64,000 nt of DNA from Xenoacremonium recifei. Lineage: Eukaryota > Ascomycota > Sordariomycetes > Hypocreales > Nectriaceae. Of the stretch, positions 46,201 to 58,600 are shown piece after piece (position 1 is the first letter of the stretch; each line of letters opens with the position of its first letter). The notes under the pieces are model-generated. The model searched no databases. It had not been told where the DNA came from and saw nothing but the letters and a program-made list of their open reading frames with translations. The DNA is taken from NCBI GenBank assembly GCA_012184525.1, contig WOFQ01000029.1:124001-188000 (forward strand). The letters run 5' to 3'. The position numbers and the translations under genes are program-made.

Positions 46201-47637
46201 TTGCCCCCAACCCCGGGGCGGCGCTGCGGTGCGACGGCCAGATCTGGTCTGTACCCGGCGAGACGCATGCAGGGGCCGCGACGACGCCTGTGTAAATGTC
46301 AGATATAATATAATCCAGGGGATGTTGAAAGTGAGGCGCGAGATATGTGGACGAACCCGCCAGAGAAGCTCTGTCCGTTGCAACGTTCGTCATCACCATC
46401 ATCGCCGCCCGTTAGAGCCTGTCACCAAGCGTCAGGGTCTGCGCTAACACGCGCTGTTAGTGGGTACAGACGCTGGCCTGCCGGGGCCCTGAGCCCTAGC
46501 CGGTGCCTTCCCTCTTTGCGCCGAAGCCCTTCTGAGGTTAGTTCAATCACTAGGAATCATTAACCTGGACCCTTGGACTGCTTACAAGGATATGCTCCCC
46601 CCCCTGCAAGCTCCATCGCCCGCGGCTGGTCCGATCTCGAGCCAGATGGAGATGTCGTGAGAATCGCCGGCCATCAATTGCTCCAAGTCCGCCAGGCCTC
46701 GTCCATCACATTCACCATGGCGCGCTCCTTCTGCCCTCGCCCAGGGGGCTCGCACGCGCCCGTCGACATGGAGGGGATCCGAGGCTTGCGAGAAGAGGCT
46801 TCATCACCGCCGGCATCCTTTTTTCCTCGTTCCCTCTCTCCTCTCGCTTCTGTGCATCCATCGCTGGTCAGGATCTCGAACGCCTCATCGCCTCATCTTG
46901 GAGGCCAAAAGCAGATCGCATCGCGGGTTCCCCTGCTGCGCCCTGAGCGACCTCGACCCTGACCGAACCCTGCCGGGATTCACTGCGACTCTGTCAAAAC
47001 TCTGCCATCGGTCTGCGATTCACTGCCAACCCCTCCGGCCGGGCCATAAAAAGAAACCACCACGCCTTGCGATTCTGTTCCTAGCCCAAGCTGCACAGGA
47101 GAGACATCCCGCAACGCCTCTTTCTCCAGGCCCCGGCTCGCATGCCCATCACCACCTCTCCTCCCTTACGCTAAGCTTCTAGGCTAGTGGCGGCGACCAG
47201 GCTTCCCGTCTCATTCTCCTGCTCCCGTCTTCGCTGGACGACGGTCCTGTCTCGCCGGCATCCGTCGCCGTTGATGCGCGGCTCTTCTCAGCCCCCCTCA
47301 TAAGCTGCCGGAGCCCACACACCTCGCGATAGCTCGGCCGTCTCGATGTCGGCCTCTACCCTCTTACGACATTGATTCTCGATTCTTGACCCACTGTACA
47401 TTGTATTATCGAGCCCTCTTTTGCACACACGCTTCATTTTGAGCCGCTCTTTGCCTGGTTCCGAGACATTCTTCCAGTTCTTTCTTTCTTCAGGCTCTAC
47501 AGCCCTCTGCAACACTTCGTTCTGTGACTCTGGAATTTGGTACTTAGCTGCCGTCTTGCTCATCAACGATTCTCACGATACCCTCATCGACGCTGCTTTC
47601 TTCAACGGCTGTTCCGCATGCGCCACAGTCAACTGCC
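43264..47637. other. 4.4-kb gene-poor region upstream of the cryptochrome gene
   Basis: The largest gap. Many ORFs exist on both strands but none shows a recognisable motif, a credible intron structure or an advantage over the opposite strand. It contains an imperfect inverted repeat at 43984-44047. The last 500 bp are pyrimidine-rich and likely leader of the cryptochrome gene. A lineage-specific gene or noncoding RNA cannot be excluded. Confidence 0.4.
43984..44047. repeat. Imperfect inverted repeat (hairpin)
   Basis: TTTACCCCAGGTCC at 43984-43997 pairs with GGACCT (44030-44035) and GGGGTAAA (44040-44047), leaving a 4-nt bulge. An inner CCAGC (44011-44015) pairs with GCTGG (44023-44027). 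Confidence 0.7.
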
Positions 47638-50600
47638 ATGGCCCCGGGGAAGACCTTAATCTGGCTACTTCGACGGGACCTCAGGCTTAGTGACAACCCT
47701 CTCCTCCACTACCTGACTTCGAACCCAGATCATGGCTTCTCGTATTTACTTCCCATCTACATCATCCCTCCATATCAGATAGAGGTTTCCGGCTTCCTGG
47801 AAAAGGGGGAGAGGTCCCCCTATCCTCCAGCGCGAAGCAAGGTCGCAAAGTTCTGGCGATGTGGACCTCACCGAGCCAAGTTTCTTGCCCAGTGCATCTG
47901 GGACGTCAAGTCAAACCTCGAGGGGCTGAATAGCGGGTTGGTGGTGCGCATTGGCAAATTTGATGAAGTGTTGCGAGAGATCATCAAGGCTGCTAAGGAG
48001 AGGCAGCAGAGCATCGGCGCTGTGTGGATGACGGAGGAGAAAGCTGCTTCCGAGGAAATTCGAGAACAAGAATCCGTTGCCAAAGTTTGTAGCAACTATG
48101 GCATCGATTTCAAGCTATGGCTAGACGAGAAATATCTCATTGACGAGTAAGGACCCTTTGACTTAGTTGACTAAGGCTGTACTAACCTCCAAAGTCGGGA
48201 TATTCAAGGAATGATGGACCTATCAGCGCTCCCAGACGTCTACACATCGTATCGGAAACTGCAAGAACCTTTGCGTGAACGCCCACGACCATCTCTCTCA
48301 GCGCCGACTCAGTTGTTACCGTTTCCAAACTGGGTACCCCCTCAGAGCGGCCCCTTTGTCATGCCAGACCATTACCAGACATTCGAAGAACGCCTGGTCA
48401 GTCCTGTCACGGGTGTCTTGGTTAATGCTACACCCCAACCGCGCAACGCTGAGACTGCCCATCCCTTCCCCGGAGGGGAGAGACCTGCTTGGGATCGACT
48501 TTACTATCTCGTCAAGGCTGGCTGCATGACAAACTACAAGAAGACACGCAACTCTCTACTTGGTCTGGATTACAGCACCAAACTATCCGGATACCTGTCT
48601 TTGGGTTGCTTGACGGCGCGCCAGGTCCATGAAGAGATTCTGAAACTTGAAGATGGTACAGATCCAAGATACCAAAACACCAAGGGGTTCAATCAAGGCG
48701 AGTCTCCTGGAACAGAGAGCGTACGCATGGAACTTCTATGGCGAGACTACATGAGGCTCTGCGCCATGAAGTTTGGGGACATGCTGTTCCAGGTGGATGG
48801 CTTTCGACAACTTGAGGGGTACTATAGGAACTGGAAATCTCCCGACGCTAAAGTCGCTAGGAAGAATCAGCGTCCATCGGCGCATGATGCTCTGATCATG
48901 CTGTACCAGTTTCTTGAGGGCCGTACCGGAATGGGGCTCATCGATGCTTCTCAGCGAGAACTCTACCATACCGGATACACCTCGAACCGAGCAAGACAGA
49001 ACGTTGCCAATTTCTTTGCCAAACACATCGGTATCGATTGGCGTTACGGAGCCGAATGGTACGAGATGATGTTGATTGACTACGACGTTGCCTCGAATTG
49101 GGCCAATTGGCAGTATGTGGCTGGGGTCGGAAATGACCCTAGAGGTGACGGTCGGGTCTACAACCCCGTGAAGCAGGCTTTCGACTACGACCCAAACGGC
49201 GTGTTTGTTCGAACCTGGGTCGCGGAAGTCAGAGATCTCGAGGACCTCGAGAACGTCTTTCAGGTTTGGACGACTTCGGCAGCCAACCAGCTTAGGTGCA
49301 ATCTCGCCAACGAGATCATGGTGAATCGACCCGTCAAGAGGATAGACTTCTTGGTGGATCGCAAACCACGAGCAAACAGGTACAGAGGCGGAGCGGGAGG
49401 AGGTCGTCGAGCTGGACGCGGGCCTAATTGGAGAGGGCCCGTTAATGAATCATCCGAAGAATCAGCTGAGCAGGACGAATATGCCGGGGAACAGGACGGC
49501 GAGTCCAGCATGGCAGAAGCAGAAGTTGAAGCAGAAACGGTTGATCAAGAGCCCCAGGAGCATACCCCTCCAGAGACTCCACAACAGGAAACCGAAGAAA
49601 CACCTCGACCAGAGAAGAGGAAGTATCCGAACTCCCGGCTTCCACCTGGTATGTTGAGACGGAAAGGTGGCGGTGATGAAGGAGATAGCAACCAGCAGAG
49701 TGGAACGGGGAGTGGACAGCCCAGCGAGCAGGCAAGTGATCAAGGAAGCGACACGCCGAAGGCGATGCCACAACCCCCTGAGGTGCGCAACTCGCCGGAG
49801 CCAGTGGCATTGGAGCAGTTGACACCTGAAGAGCCAAAGCAGCCGCCTACGGAGGTTGTGGTCCTGGAACGAGTCCCTACCGAGGAATCGCGAATGGAGG
49901 ACTCGTCATTAGAGATGCCAAACCTGGAAGAAGTGTCATCTATAGACGAACTACCAAACGTCGAGATTCCGAAGAAAGAGACGCCATTGTCTGAACAGAA
50001 ACCGCCTACTTACCAATCAGTTCAGGACCAGCCGTCTGTTCTCCCAGCTCCTCATGTTGATCAGCCGTCGATGCAGCAAGCACAAGGATCTCAATACTCA
50101 CTACCGCCACGTCCTCCTCTGACACATCAGCTACCTCCTATGCATCAGCAGCACATGGCACAACCGCCGATGCCACAGTCGTCGATGCATTACCCGCAAA
50201 TGCACCAGACTCCTTTGCACCAGGGATCTATGCACCAAATGCCGATGCATCAGCCTCAAATGCCAATGCACCAACAATCGATGCCACAACAGGCGATGCA
50301 TCAGGGACCAATGTATCCAGCTACAGGACATCCGCCGTCCATGCATCCGCCCTCGACGTATCGGCCACCGATGCCACAGCCACATCAGCACTTCCATGCG
50401 CATCCGCAGCAAGTGCATCAAGCGCCAATGCACCAGCCCCCGGCGCAGCATCCACAGATGTACCAGCATGGCATGCCTGGACAGCCAATGTATCGACCGC
50501 CGCCATATCAACAGCCGCCGCCGTGGTCACATCCTCCTCCGCCGCCGCCGCCGATGCATCACCAGGAGATGTATCAATCACCTCCTCCACCACCGCCTCC

Positions 50601-50979
50601 GCCGCCGCCAATGGTCTCGCATCATGAGCATCCGTATGCTTCCAATGGGCCAGCACCTCGGGATTGGCGAGGCGGTCGAGGTAGAGGAGGTGGTAATTGG
50701 AGAGGAAGTGGGCGCGGGGGAGGCCGGGACAGAGGTCGGGGCGGAAACAGGAGGGGTGGAAGGGGAGGGAGAGGAGGAGGAGGAGGCTCGCGAGGATCTC
50801 GAGCATCGTATCCGGTGTCCTACGCGCCAGCTCCAGCACAACCTCCAGCGCAACCTCCTGCGCCATCGCTACCTCCTCCTCCACCACCACAACCTCCTCA
50901 ACAGTACACACCTGTCACGGGATATCCGCCAGGTTACCCCACCGGCTCACAAAACCCCCATATGGGTCCGTATGCTTAG
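47638..50979 (+). CDS. cryD: DASH-type cryptochrome/photolyase with long RGG tail
   Basis: Exons 47638-48146 and 48195-50979 (48-bp intron) give 1097 residues. Residues 1-180 form the photolyase antenna domain (KTLIWLLRRDLRLSDNPLLH), and the FAD-binding helical domain runs to about 540: LSGYLSLGCLTARQVHEEI, ELLWRDYMRLCA, GMGLIDASQRELYHTGYTSN, RARQNVANFF and DYDVASNWANWQYVAG, all hallmark CRY-DASH blocks. No signal peptide. CRY-DASH binds FAD and a folate, and repairs UV lesions in single-stranded DNA or acts in light signalling. The C-terminal 550 residues are extra: a first RGG-type patch near 566-586, an acidic Pro/Glu region, a long Met-His-Gln-Pro tract (about 800-985) and a dense RGG box (about 990-1030). 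Neurospora CRY and Fusarium CryD also have RGG tails but are much shorter. Carotenoid gene follows on the same strand. Confidence 0.93.
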
Positions 50980-51859
50980 TATTCAGAGACTCAATGGCTG
51001 CCGAGTGGTGGGCATTCTTGTCCACAGACACCTGCTAACTCGGAGGATGGCGAGCGTATTGGAGGAAGAAGAAGATCGGGGAGAGAGACAAGAAGCGAAT
51101 GAATACTCCACATTTGAGTATGATTTGGACTGAAAAGAGGAATTGGACTTATGAGTCTCGAGGTAATTTTGGGTGCGATTCCATTGTGGCTTTGGTTCTA
51201 GTTGGCCCCTCTCAGCGGGATGGATAAGGGATCCAGAATGTTTTTGCTTCTTACGGACGGATTCGAGATGATTTGAGCCAGCTAATTTGAGGGTTATTTT
51301 ATTCTTTTCCTTTTCTTTCTTATGTGTTGTTGGAGTTCAAAATTAGTTTTCTGCAATTGAGAATGTTGTTTTTCGGAGTTGATGAACTTGTTAGGCGGAA
51401 CTGTAGATACCTAATTAGGCAGGTCTCGTACTTCGTGGTTGGTGGACGAAGATGGCCTACAAGAGCAAGATTGCCGGTAAAACTCAATGGATCTGGAGAT
51501 CGTCCCGCGCAACGCGAACCAGGTTCTCCCCCTGATGCAGCTCTCGCAAAAGCAAAGCAGTGGCTGGACGATCGACGTTAGTATCACGTGGCGCGTCCAT
51601 TCCTAGCGCGCTGTCTCACTTGGTGATGGTGTCATAGACTCTGGCGCCAATGTCAATGATGGCTCGGTCCCTTACCTTACCTTACCTTGCCTTACCTCCG
51701 CAGCTCCGGGGCCGGGCTTGCCGCGAGCGAGCGAGCGAGTGGTGATTCACCTGCTCAGGGTCCCTGCAGGGTCGAGCTTGCAGAGCTGTTGTTGATAAGT
51801 TGTTGCTGCCACGTGCGGACGGAAGTTTCCTTCTTGCAGGCAGGCAGAGCAGACAGACA
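50980..51859. other. Intergenic region between cryptochrome and carRA
   Basis: About 880 bp holding the cryptochrome 3' region and the carRA promoter. Contains a CTTAC pentamer run (51669-51696) and a GCGA run (51723-51738). No gene is seen. Confidence 0.45.
51669..51696. repeat. CTTAC pentamer run
   Basis: Five near-perfect CTTAC/CTTGC units in the promoter region of carRA. Confidence 0.8.
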
Positions 51860-53820
51860 ATGGATTCTCGCACGATGGAGTTTAACGTCTTGACACGTTA
51901 CCGTTGGGTGCTGGTTGATGTGGTGTGTGTGTTGACGCTGGCTGCGCCCTGGCTGATATCGACGGACGCGATGTGCTTGCAATATGCTCTTGTGTAGGTC
52001 TTCCCTTGTTGAGTGAGTAAGCATCGAGACTGACTTGGGACAGTCATGCCCGGTTTACGATCCCTTTGGCCGTGTTGCTCTCCATCATCGCCAGGCCGCT
52101 GCTCACCCGCCTCGATTGCGTCCGCATCATCTTCTTGCTCACTGTCGCGGTGACAGCGACTATTCCCTGGGACTCGTACCTCATTCGCACCGGCGTATGG
52201 ACTTATCCGCCAGATGGAGTGCTGGGCCCGACGCTGTTTGGGATTCCTGTGGAGGAGGTCTTCTTCTTCGGCATCCAGACGTACACCACCTCGCTCGTGT
52301 ATATCCTCTGCAACAAGCCCGTGCTGCACGCCCAGTATCTTCGGTCGCCAGATACGCTCTCTGTGAGCATCAAGCAGTTGAAAGTGATTGGGCAGTTCTT
52401 CTTGGGTTGGCTGACGGCGTATGGATGGAAGCTCATCAAGAGGAACGATGAGGGCACGTATCTCGGGCTCATTCTGGCGTGGGCTTCCCCAGTGGCGCTG
52501 TTCACATGGTCCTTGACGGGCGAGTTCATCCTCATGTTGCCGTGGAAATGCACGCTTCTCCCGATCGTGGCCCCGACGCTGTATCTGTGGTATGTCGACG
52601 AGGACTCCCTCCGCAGCGGCGTGTGGACGATTGAGAGCGGCACCAAACTCGACAGACAGATATTTGGCCGTCTAGAGATCGAAGAAGCCGTTTTTTTCGT
52701 TGCTACCAACGTGCTCATCGTTTTTGGGCTTGCAGCCTTCGACAAAGCCGTTGCTGTCTGCGACGCGTTCCCAGAAAAGTTCCCAGAATCGGCAGATTCG
52801 TTGTCAGCCTCGTGTCTCATGCGAGCGCGGTTCCTCTCGCCAGACCAGTATGATATGGAACGCATTGATGCAATCAAGGATGCGGCGAAGAGGCTGCAAG
52901 GAAAGAGCCGGAGCTTTTATGCTGCGAGCTCAGCGTTCCCTGGACGTCTTCGTATCGACTTGACGTTTCTGTGAGTTCAGATTTTGCACATTCTGAGAGA
53001 GACTTGGACAAACTGACAATCTTTGAGATACTCATTTTGTCGACTTGTCGATGATCTCGTTGACGACGAGTGGTACCCAGGCGTTGCTGCGGAATGTGTT
53101 GCCAGGCTGAGGCACTACCTCAAGCTCAGCTACTCAGACGCCGAGCAAGACGAGATCGATGACTTTGTCGAAGACAATTTCCCAGAGTACGCATATGACG
53201 CACTAAAATACCTTCCTACCGAATTCCTCAGCCCTGAACCATTGTATGCGCTCCTCGAAGGGTTCGTCACAGACCTTACATTCGAAACGAAAGACGACTG
53301 GCCGATAGAGACAGAAGAGGATCTCGAGATGTATGCCAAACGTGTAGCAGGGACAATCGGGGAACTTTGTCTGAATCTGGTCTTTCACCACACCGAAGAC
53401 ACGCCCAACCAAGAAGTCATCTTCACCGCCGCCCGCAACATGGGCGTCGCGTTGCAATACGTCAACATCGCGCGCGACATCCGCGTGGATGCCCAACTGC
53501 ACCGCGTATACCTTCCCACCTCCTGGCTCAAGGAGTTTGGCCTCACGCCTAAGAAAGTGCTGCAGTACCCCGAGTGCAACCAGGTCGAGAAGCTGCGGCA
53601 TCGGTTGCTGAAAAAGGCATTCGAGAAGTACCGCGTGGCAAGGCCCATCATGGAGCTCATCCCGAAAGAGGCCAGAGGCCCGATGATAGTAGCCGTGGAG
53701 AGTTATATGGAGATTGGGAGGGTGTTGAGTGAGGGCGGGAAGAGGCAGTTGGAGGGGAGGGCGACGGTGCCGTTGTGGAGGCGGTTGAGCGTTGTGTGGA
53801 AGACGTTGCAGCAGGAATAG
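51860..53820 (+). CDS. carRA: Bifunctional lycopene cyclase / phytoene synthase
   Basis: Exons (51860 or 51971)-51993, 52044-52970 and 53028-53820 give 580 residues from the ATG at 51971, or 617 from 51860. The N-terminal half is the membrane lycopene cyclase: YALVHARFTIPLAV (homologous to the start of Neurospora AL-2), IPWDSYLIRTGVW, GIPVEEVFFFGIQTYTTSLV and SGTKLDRQIFGRLEIEEAVF, several hydrophobic helices. The C-terminal half is phytoene synthase with both Asp-rich motifs: LYSFCRLVDDLVDDEW near 320 and YVNIARDIRVDAQLHRVYLP near 465. It condenses two geranylgeranyl diphosphates to phytoene and cyclises lycopene to carotene at the ER. AL-2/CarRA genes are light-induced in related fungi. ATG 51971 matches family starts; the upstream in-frame segment adds one more hydrophobic helix. 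Confidence 0.95.
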
Positions 53821-54468
53821 GGAAGGGGATGCATGGTTGGAGTTTGGATGGATGTGTTTAGAAAGGGAGAGCGGATTGAACTTCTCAAGAAGTTGGGCTC
53901 TTGTATCCCACCTCTGCTGGTTGTTAGCATAGACTCTGACTTTCTTCCGGATAATACAAGTAATGACAGAACTGTCGCGGATGAGGTTACGCCTTTTACA
54001 GTTATGGACCCAAAGACCGAAGCACGTCTCTGAAGTCCTGTAAAAATTAGCCGGGGTTACTTTTGAGGACGAAGTGGCGGGTTTGGTCTTGAAAAGCCCT
54101 TCTGTTAGCGAGCTGAAATGCAGCCCTTGGTGAGTTGTCGAATCAGGTGCGAACACACAACAATCCCATCACGGCCCCTCTAATCAGACATGATATTGAC
54201 CCCTCAAGTCAATCTCGCCATTCCACGGTAGGCAATTGGAATTTGGAGGACCTGAGTCGAACATGCATATCATCTGCAGGACTGCACACTCTGTGAGGCA
54301 CCCTTGCTGATCCCTGTAATGCACCTCAGCTCGAGGCTAAGTCTTGAGTGTTTAACTCCGCAGAGAGCCGGAGGAGGGGTTTGATCTCACCAACTGCTGA
54401 AGAGTCAATACCTCGAGTCCATCAGCCATCTCGCCAGACATCGTTCCTCAAATCCTTCTTCATTCACA
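53821..54468. other. Intergenic region after carRA
   Basis: No gene seen. It holds the carRA 3' region and the promoter of the gene at 54469. Confidence 0.4.
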
Positions 54469-55482
54469 ATGGCTGCTTCTGCGAAAGCGCCTTTCATGGT
54501 GGAATTGGATGAAGTAAATGACGAAGAGTTCGAACTGCGCATCAAGACCACCAAAAAGCAGCATCGCAACTTCACCGGATACGACCAACAGAGACCTGCC
54601 GTCGTCTACGGCTATCGCCATGCCACCATCCACGGTTCCTTCGTCGATAGTGAGGACGAGACGAGAGCTGGAACCCTGATTATTCTGGACTGGCATTTTC
54701 TCCCGCGCGATCCCCGGAAGCGCTTCAAGTTCGTCCGCATCAATGCCGTTTTCAACGGGCCTGAGGGTTGTAGTCCGTGGGATGAACCGGCCGTCTACCA
54801 GATGGCTCCGCGCGGTAGCTATGCACTCCTCAAGACAGACTACACCGAGGAGAAGAAGCGCGACCTTGAAGCCTCGTTCGGAGCCGAGTTCGGCGGCTCA
54901 GCAGGCCTCAAGGGTGCCTATGAGCTGACCAAGACGACTACACTGGGCGACAAGATCCGCGTCACAGGCCAGGCATACCTTGACTACAGCACTGGCCCGG
55001 ACCGCGATCCGGATCGACTCAACGCGGTCGAGTGGAATCTCTTCGAGAACGAGTCGCAGCGAAGTGGATTGCCGACGTATGTGCGCACGGCGGTGCTTCT
55101 AAGCCGTGAGACGGACGACGAATTCACGGCAACGTTTACAATCCGAGCGAAGGTGAGCGCACTGACGGACATGGGAGTGAAGCTGCGCAAGGTTCTGGGA
55201 CGCAAGGATGAGGATGACCCGATTGTGTTTGTGCCGGGGATGAAGGAGAAGACGGCGTTTGATGATCGGGTGAGTGAGCTGCACAAGGTCAATTTACAGG
55301 ATCTGTGTGTGTTTCTGCTGGATCATGATGTGCCTGGTGCTGAGGAGAAGAAAGACAAGAAAGAGAAGGAGGAGAAAGAGGAGAAAGAGGAGAAAGCGAC
55401 TGATGATCAAGGCTCAGAGGTAGGGGATGAAGACTCTGGGGACGGGGTCGATGTTACGATCACTGCTGAAGCGAGTGTTTAG
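54469..55482 (+). CDS. Hypothetical soluble protein with Lys/Glu-rich tail, 337 residues
   Basis: Intronless ORF starting at a well-placed ATG (ATTCACAATGG) with consistent coding bias. I do not recognise the family. The ordered part (about 1-285) is rich in beta-type alternation, with several aromatic-aspartate motifs (GYRHATIHGSFVDSEDETRA, LIILDWHFLPRDPRKRFKF, LDYSTGPDRDPDRLNAVEWN), which suggests a beta-sandwich-like fold. A charged tail of KEKEEKEEK units and an acidic end follow. No signal peptide or membrane segment. It is convergent with the ankyrin-subtilase gene at 55651, with 168 bp between stops, so a functional link to that pair is possible but only by position. Confidence 0.65.
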   Translation: MAASAKAPFMVELDEVNDEEFELRIKTTKKQHRNFTGYDQQRPAVVYGYRHATIHGSFVDSEDETRAGTLIILDWHFLPRDPRKRFKFVRINAVFNGPEGCSPWDEPAVYQMAPRGSYALLKTDYTEEKKRDLEASFGAEFGGSAGLKGAYELTKTTTLGDKIRVTGQAYLDYSTGPDRDPDRLNAVEWNLFENESQRSGLPTYVRTAVLLSRETDDEFTATFTIRAKVSALTDMGVKLRKVLGRKDEDDPIVFVPGMKEKTAFDDRVSELHKVNLQDLCVFLLDHDVPGAEEKKDKKEKEEKEEKEEKATDDQGSEVGDEDSGDGVDVTITAEASV

Positions 55483-55650
55483 GCTTGAGAATTCTGAGTC
55501 CTTAATGTAGTGAAGAGAATTAGTCTTATTTGAAGTATTTCTGTACTGTTGATAACACCTTGCGCTATGAAGGAGCGTAGTTATTCCCCGTCCTTGATTA
55601 AGAGCCCAACTGACAAGCACACTCTTCTGACTGGCCAGCACCATCCATTA

Positions 55651-58600
55651 CTACCGCAAATTTCGAGGTAGACTTTCCTTGCAATGCGTTACAAACACCT
55701 CGATACAAGTCTTCTCTGTCTCAGGATCTAAGTCGCGAATGTCATCTATCTTCGCCATAGCCTGAGTAATCACGCTCGTGATATCCACAAACTTGTCCTT
55801 GGCGAGCTTGAGCACATCGAATAGCGCGCTCATCCTCCGGTCACTTCGGAAGTCCCATTCAGCCGCCGTCCTCGGTCCTGTTTGTACTACGCCTGGGATG
55901 TCGAGCATCACGGACTTCGTTGTCATTGGAGCAATGCTTGGCGGCGCATTTGCGCCTTCACCTCCACCTTTAACTTTTGTTGTGATGCTGTGATATTCGG
56001 CACACCATAGAATCATAGCCGCCATGCCTGCTGCCACGGCTGTGGCCACGGAGCTACCGCGGTCTGATTCGGCGAGAATCTCAGGGATAGAGATTTCTCC
56101 GGGGAAAAGATAGTCGAAGCACTTGTCGTTGACGAACTTGGACTTATCCCCATCCTCATCTGCAGAGCCTACAATCATGAGCTTTTTGGTGTCGCTCTTC
56201 TGGGGGTAGATCTCGTCGTCTCCGTAGTTGGCTGAGTCTTGCACAGCACAAAACATGAGAATGTCCTGGGTAGCGGCTCTCTGGATGGCTTGATCGAGAG
56301 TCGCAATGGCAGCTTGGTTCTCGCCTGGCCCGAACTTGATCTTCTTGATGGTCCAGCTCATGGAGATGATGTCAACCTGTTTCTCAATCGCCCAATCGAT
56401 AGCCTCGTGGGAAGTTAGCTTCTGTATCCATCATACTTAGCATAAAGAAGGGCACCCAACTCACCTCCGCAGCCGAGGTGGCGACACTCGAATCCTTCTC
56501 CTTGTGAATGTCGACCTTGGCAACATATATAGAGACGAATGGGCACATCATTTGTATAAGACGGGCCATCTTGGTGCCGTGACCCTTCTCCGAGTTGTAA
56601 TACGGCTTCGAGACATGACGGCTGCCTGTGCTTGGAAGTGGCCAACCGTCCTTCAATGCAGCAGGTTTACTCAGCTCACCGGGATTCACTCCGTCGTCAA
56701 TGATCGCAACTTTAATGGGACGAATGGTCTGATTGCTCTGGAGTCTGTCAGTGTTGATTGCTGTTGCAAGTTTCCGAGCCGCATCGATCCACCGATGTCC
56801 CCTATTGAAGCAATGTCAGCGGCTGGAGGCATCCAAACGCAGATATAAGATCGCACTTTTGAGTCTTGTGTTTTCGATGTCCTGAACTCTGTTCTTCGTT
56901 CAGATTGTCGTGGCTTGCATCATCGACTTTGATCTCTCTGGAGCTCTTCGTTTCCTTGAGATGAAACATCATCCTGGCATCAAAACTGGCTATTGTCCCT
57001 TCAATCGGAGGGCTCTCATTGTCCTGAACCTTAGCAAGTTGCATGTAATTTGGGCGATCTGTCCATGTCAACATAGCTTGCTTAAGCTTTGGCCCAAGTG
57101 CTTGAAGATCTTCTCCTAACGCTCCGGTGACTTTCTTTCTTAAGTCTGCTCCGTAAGTATCGATCTGTAGCTTACGGACGTTATCTTGGAGGCGGAATTT
57201 GAAACTTTCCAGATTTTCCTTGTCAGCCTCTCGCGATTCCGTCCCCTTGATTTAAGGTCAGATAGGACCTTTAATAGCATGCGATGATGCAGAATGACTC
57301 ACCGATTTGGTATGAATGTGAACAGTATCAAGCTGTCATTGTCAGTCAGAGATTGGGGGACGGGGTCAGAGATTAGGGGATAGAGTGAGAGATTAGGCGA
57401 TAGGGTTAGAGATTAGGGGATGGGACAGGAATCGAGTCGACGCAACTTACCTTTGCTAGAGTTGGAAGTCCTGTGTCTATACAAGACCAGCTATAGAGGA
57501 CCGAGTTTCTCCCACTCCAAGTGAGCCAGAGTTCCCTGACATGAGAGACGCCCGCTTTATGAAGAACTTCCACGCAAAGGTCATCTTTGTTCCAGTTCAA
57601 GTACCGAACATCAAAGCCCTTCAGACATTCCACTATCGTCGTATCGCTGCAAGGCGAGTTGCGATCATCAATGACCACTAGCTTTAGGATCCTCCGCACG
57701 TTCTGTCTCCGAAACCATGAAAAGACTTTGCGTATGCTGTCTGTTCGCGCGCGCCACTCACCATGCAACGTCTCGCCATCATGGCTAAATAAATCCGTGT
57801 GCCGTGACGTTTTATCTTGATTGGTGGTTGGCCCAGGCCCGACTAATGTGAGCTCAACATATGATAAGATCGGATAGAATTTGAGAAAGGGATGCGACTT
57901 GTCGATTCTCGTATTGATTGGAGCAGCAGGTTGGAATGATATAGCTCGATCAAAGTGCTCTACGCGTACATGCGTTAGTGAGGAGTCCTCATCCAAGAAA
58001 TAGATGAGTTGAAATGAAAATTTAACTTACTTTCACCGTACAGGCAGATGTAAGCATCTTCATAGGTTGCTTGAGAAAAGGCCTCAATCAGCAAGAGTCG
58101 CCCAACTTTGGCTGCAGCCTCCCTGTGCATATCCTCCATCGCATCCTGATCACCGTTCTTAGTCCCCTTCCCAGCTAGTTTGTCATGCCTAGTAGAGAAC
58201 TCCAAGCTCGACCAATGGGAGTATTTCTTGTCTCTCGTCGTCAGGTGAAATTGAAAAGGGGTCTCCTTCGCAGCATTGGATATCTTCATGGCTTCTGGAC
58301 ACCTTTGTATGAGCTGCTTGAGAATCTTCATGTACCCTCTCTCGAAGCATCGATCGATGCGAACAAAATCATGTAAGACCGTATTCAAATCTTCTGACTT
58401 GTCGTCCTGAAATTTGCAAGATCGTTGTTTGGCAATGACACTGCTATCTGCTTTCTCCAGAAGTTGCATTATCACCCAGAGATTTGGCGGATTGAGCCCA
58501 ATTGCTAAGTGCAAGCACGACTCTTGACGGTAGTTTCCTTGAGATATTGCCTCTTTCAAGGCCCCATCATCACTCTTCTGGCAGAGGCAGTCAACTAAAT

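Noticed and set aside
43593..46962. Candidate ORFs in the 4.4-kb gap
   Set aside because: Short, mutually overlapping, without motifs or plausible exon joins.
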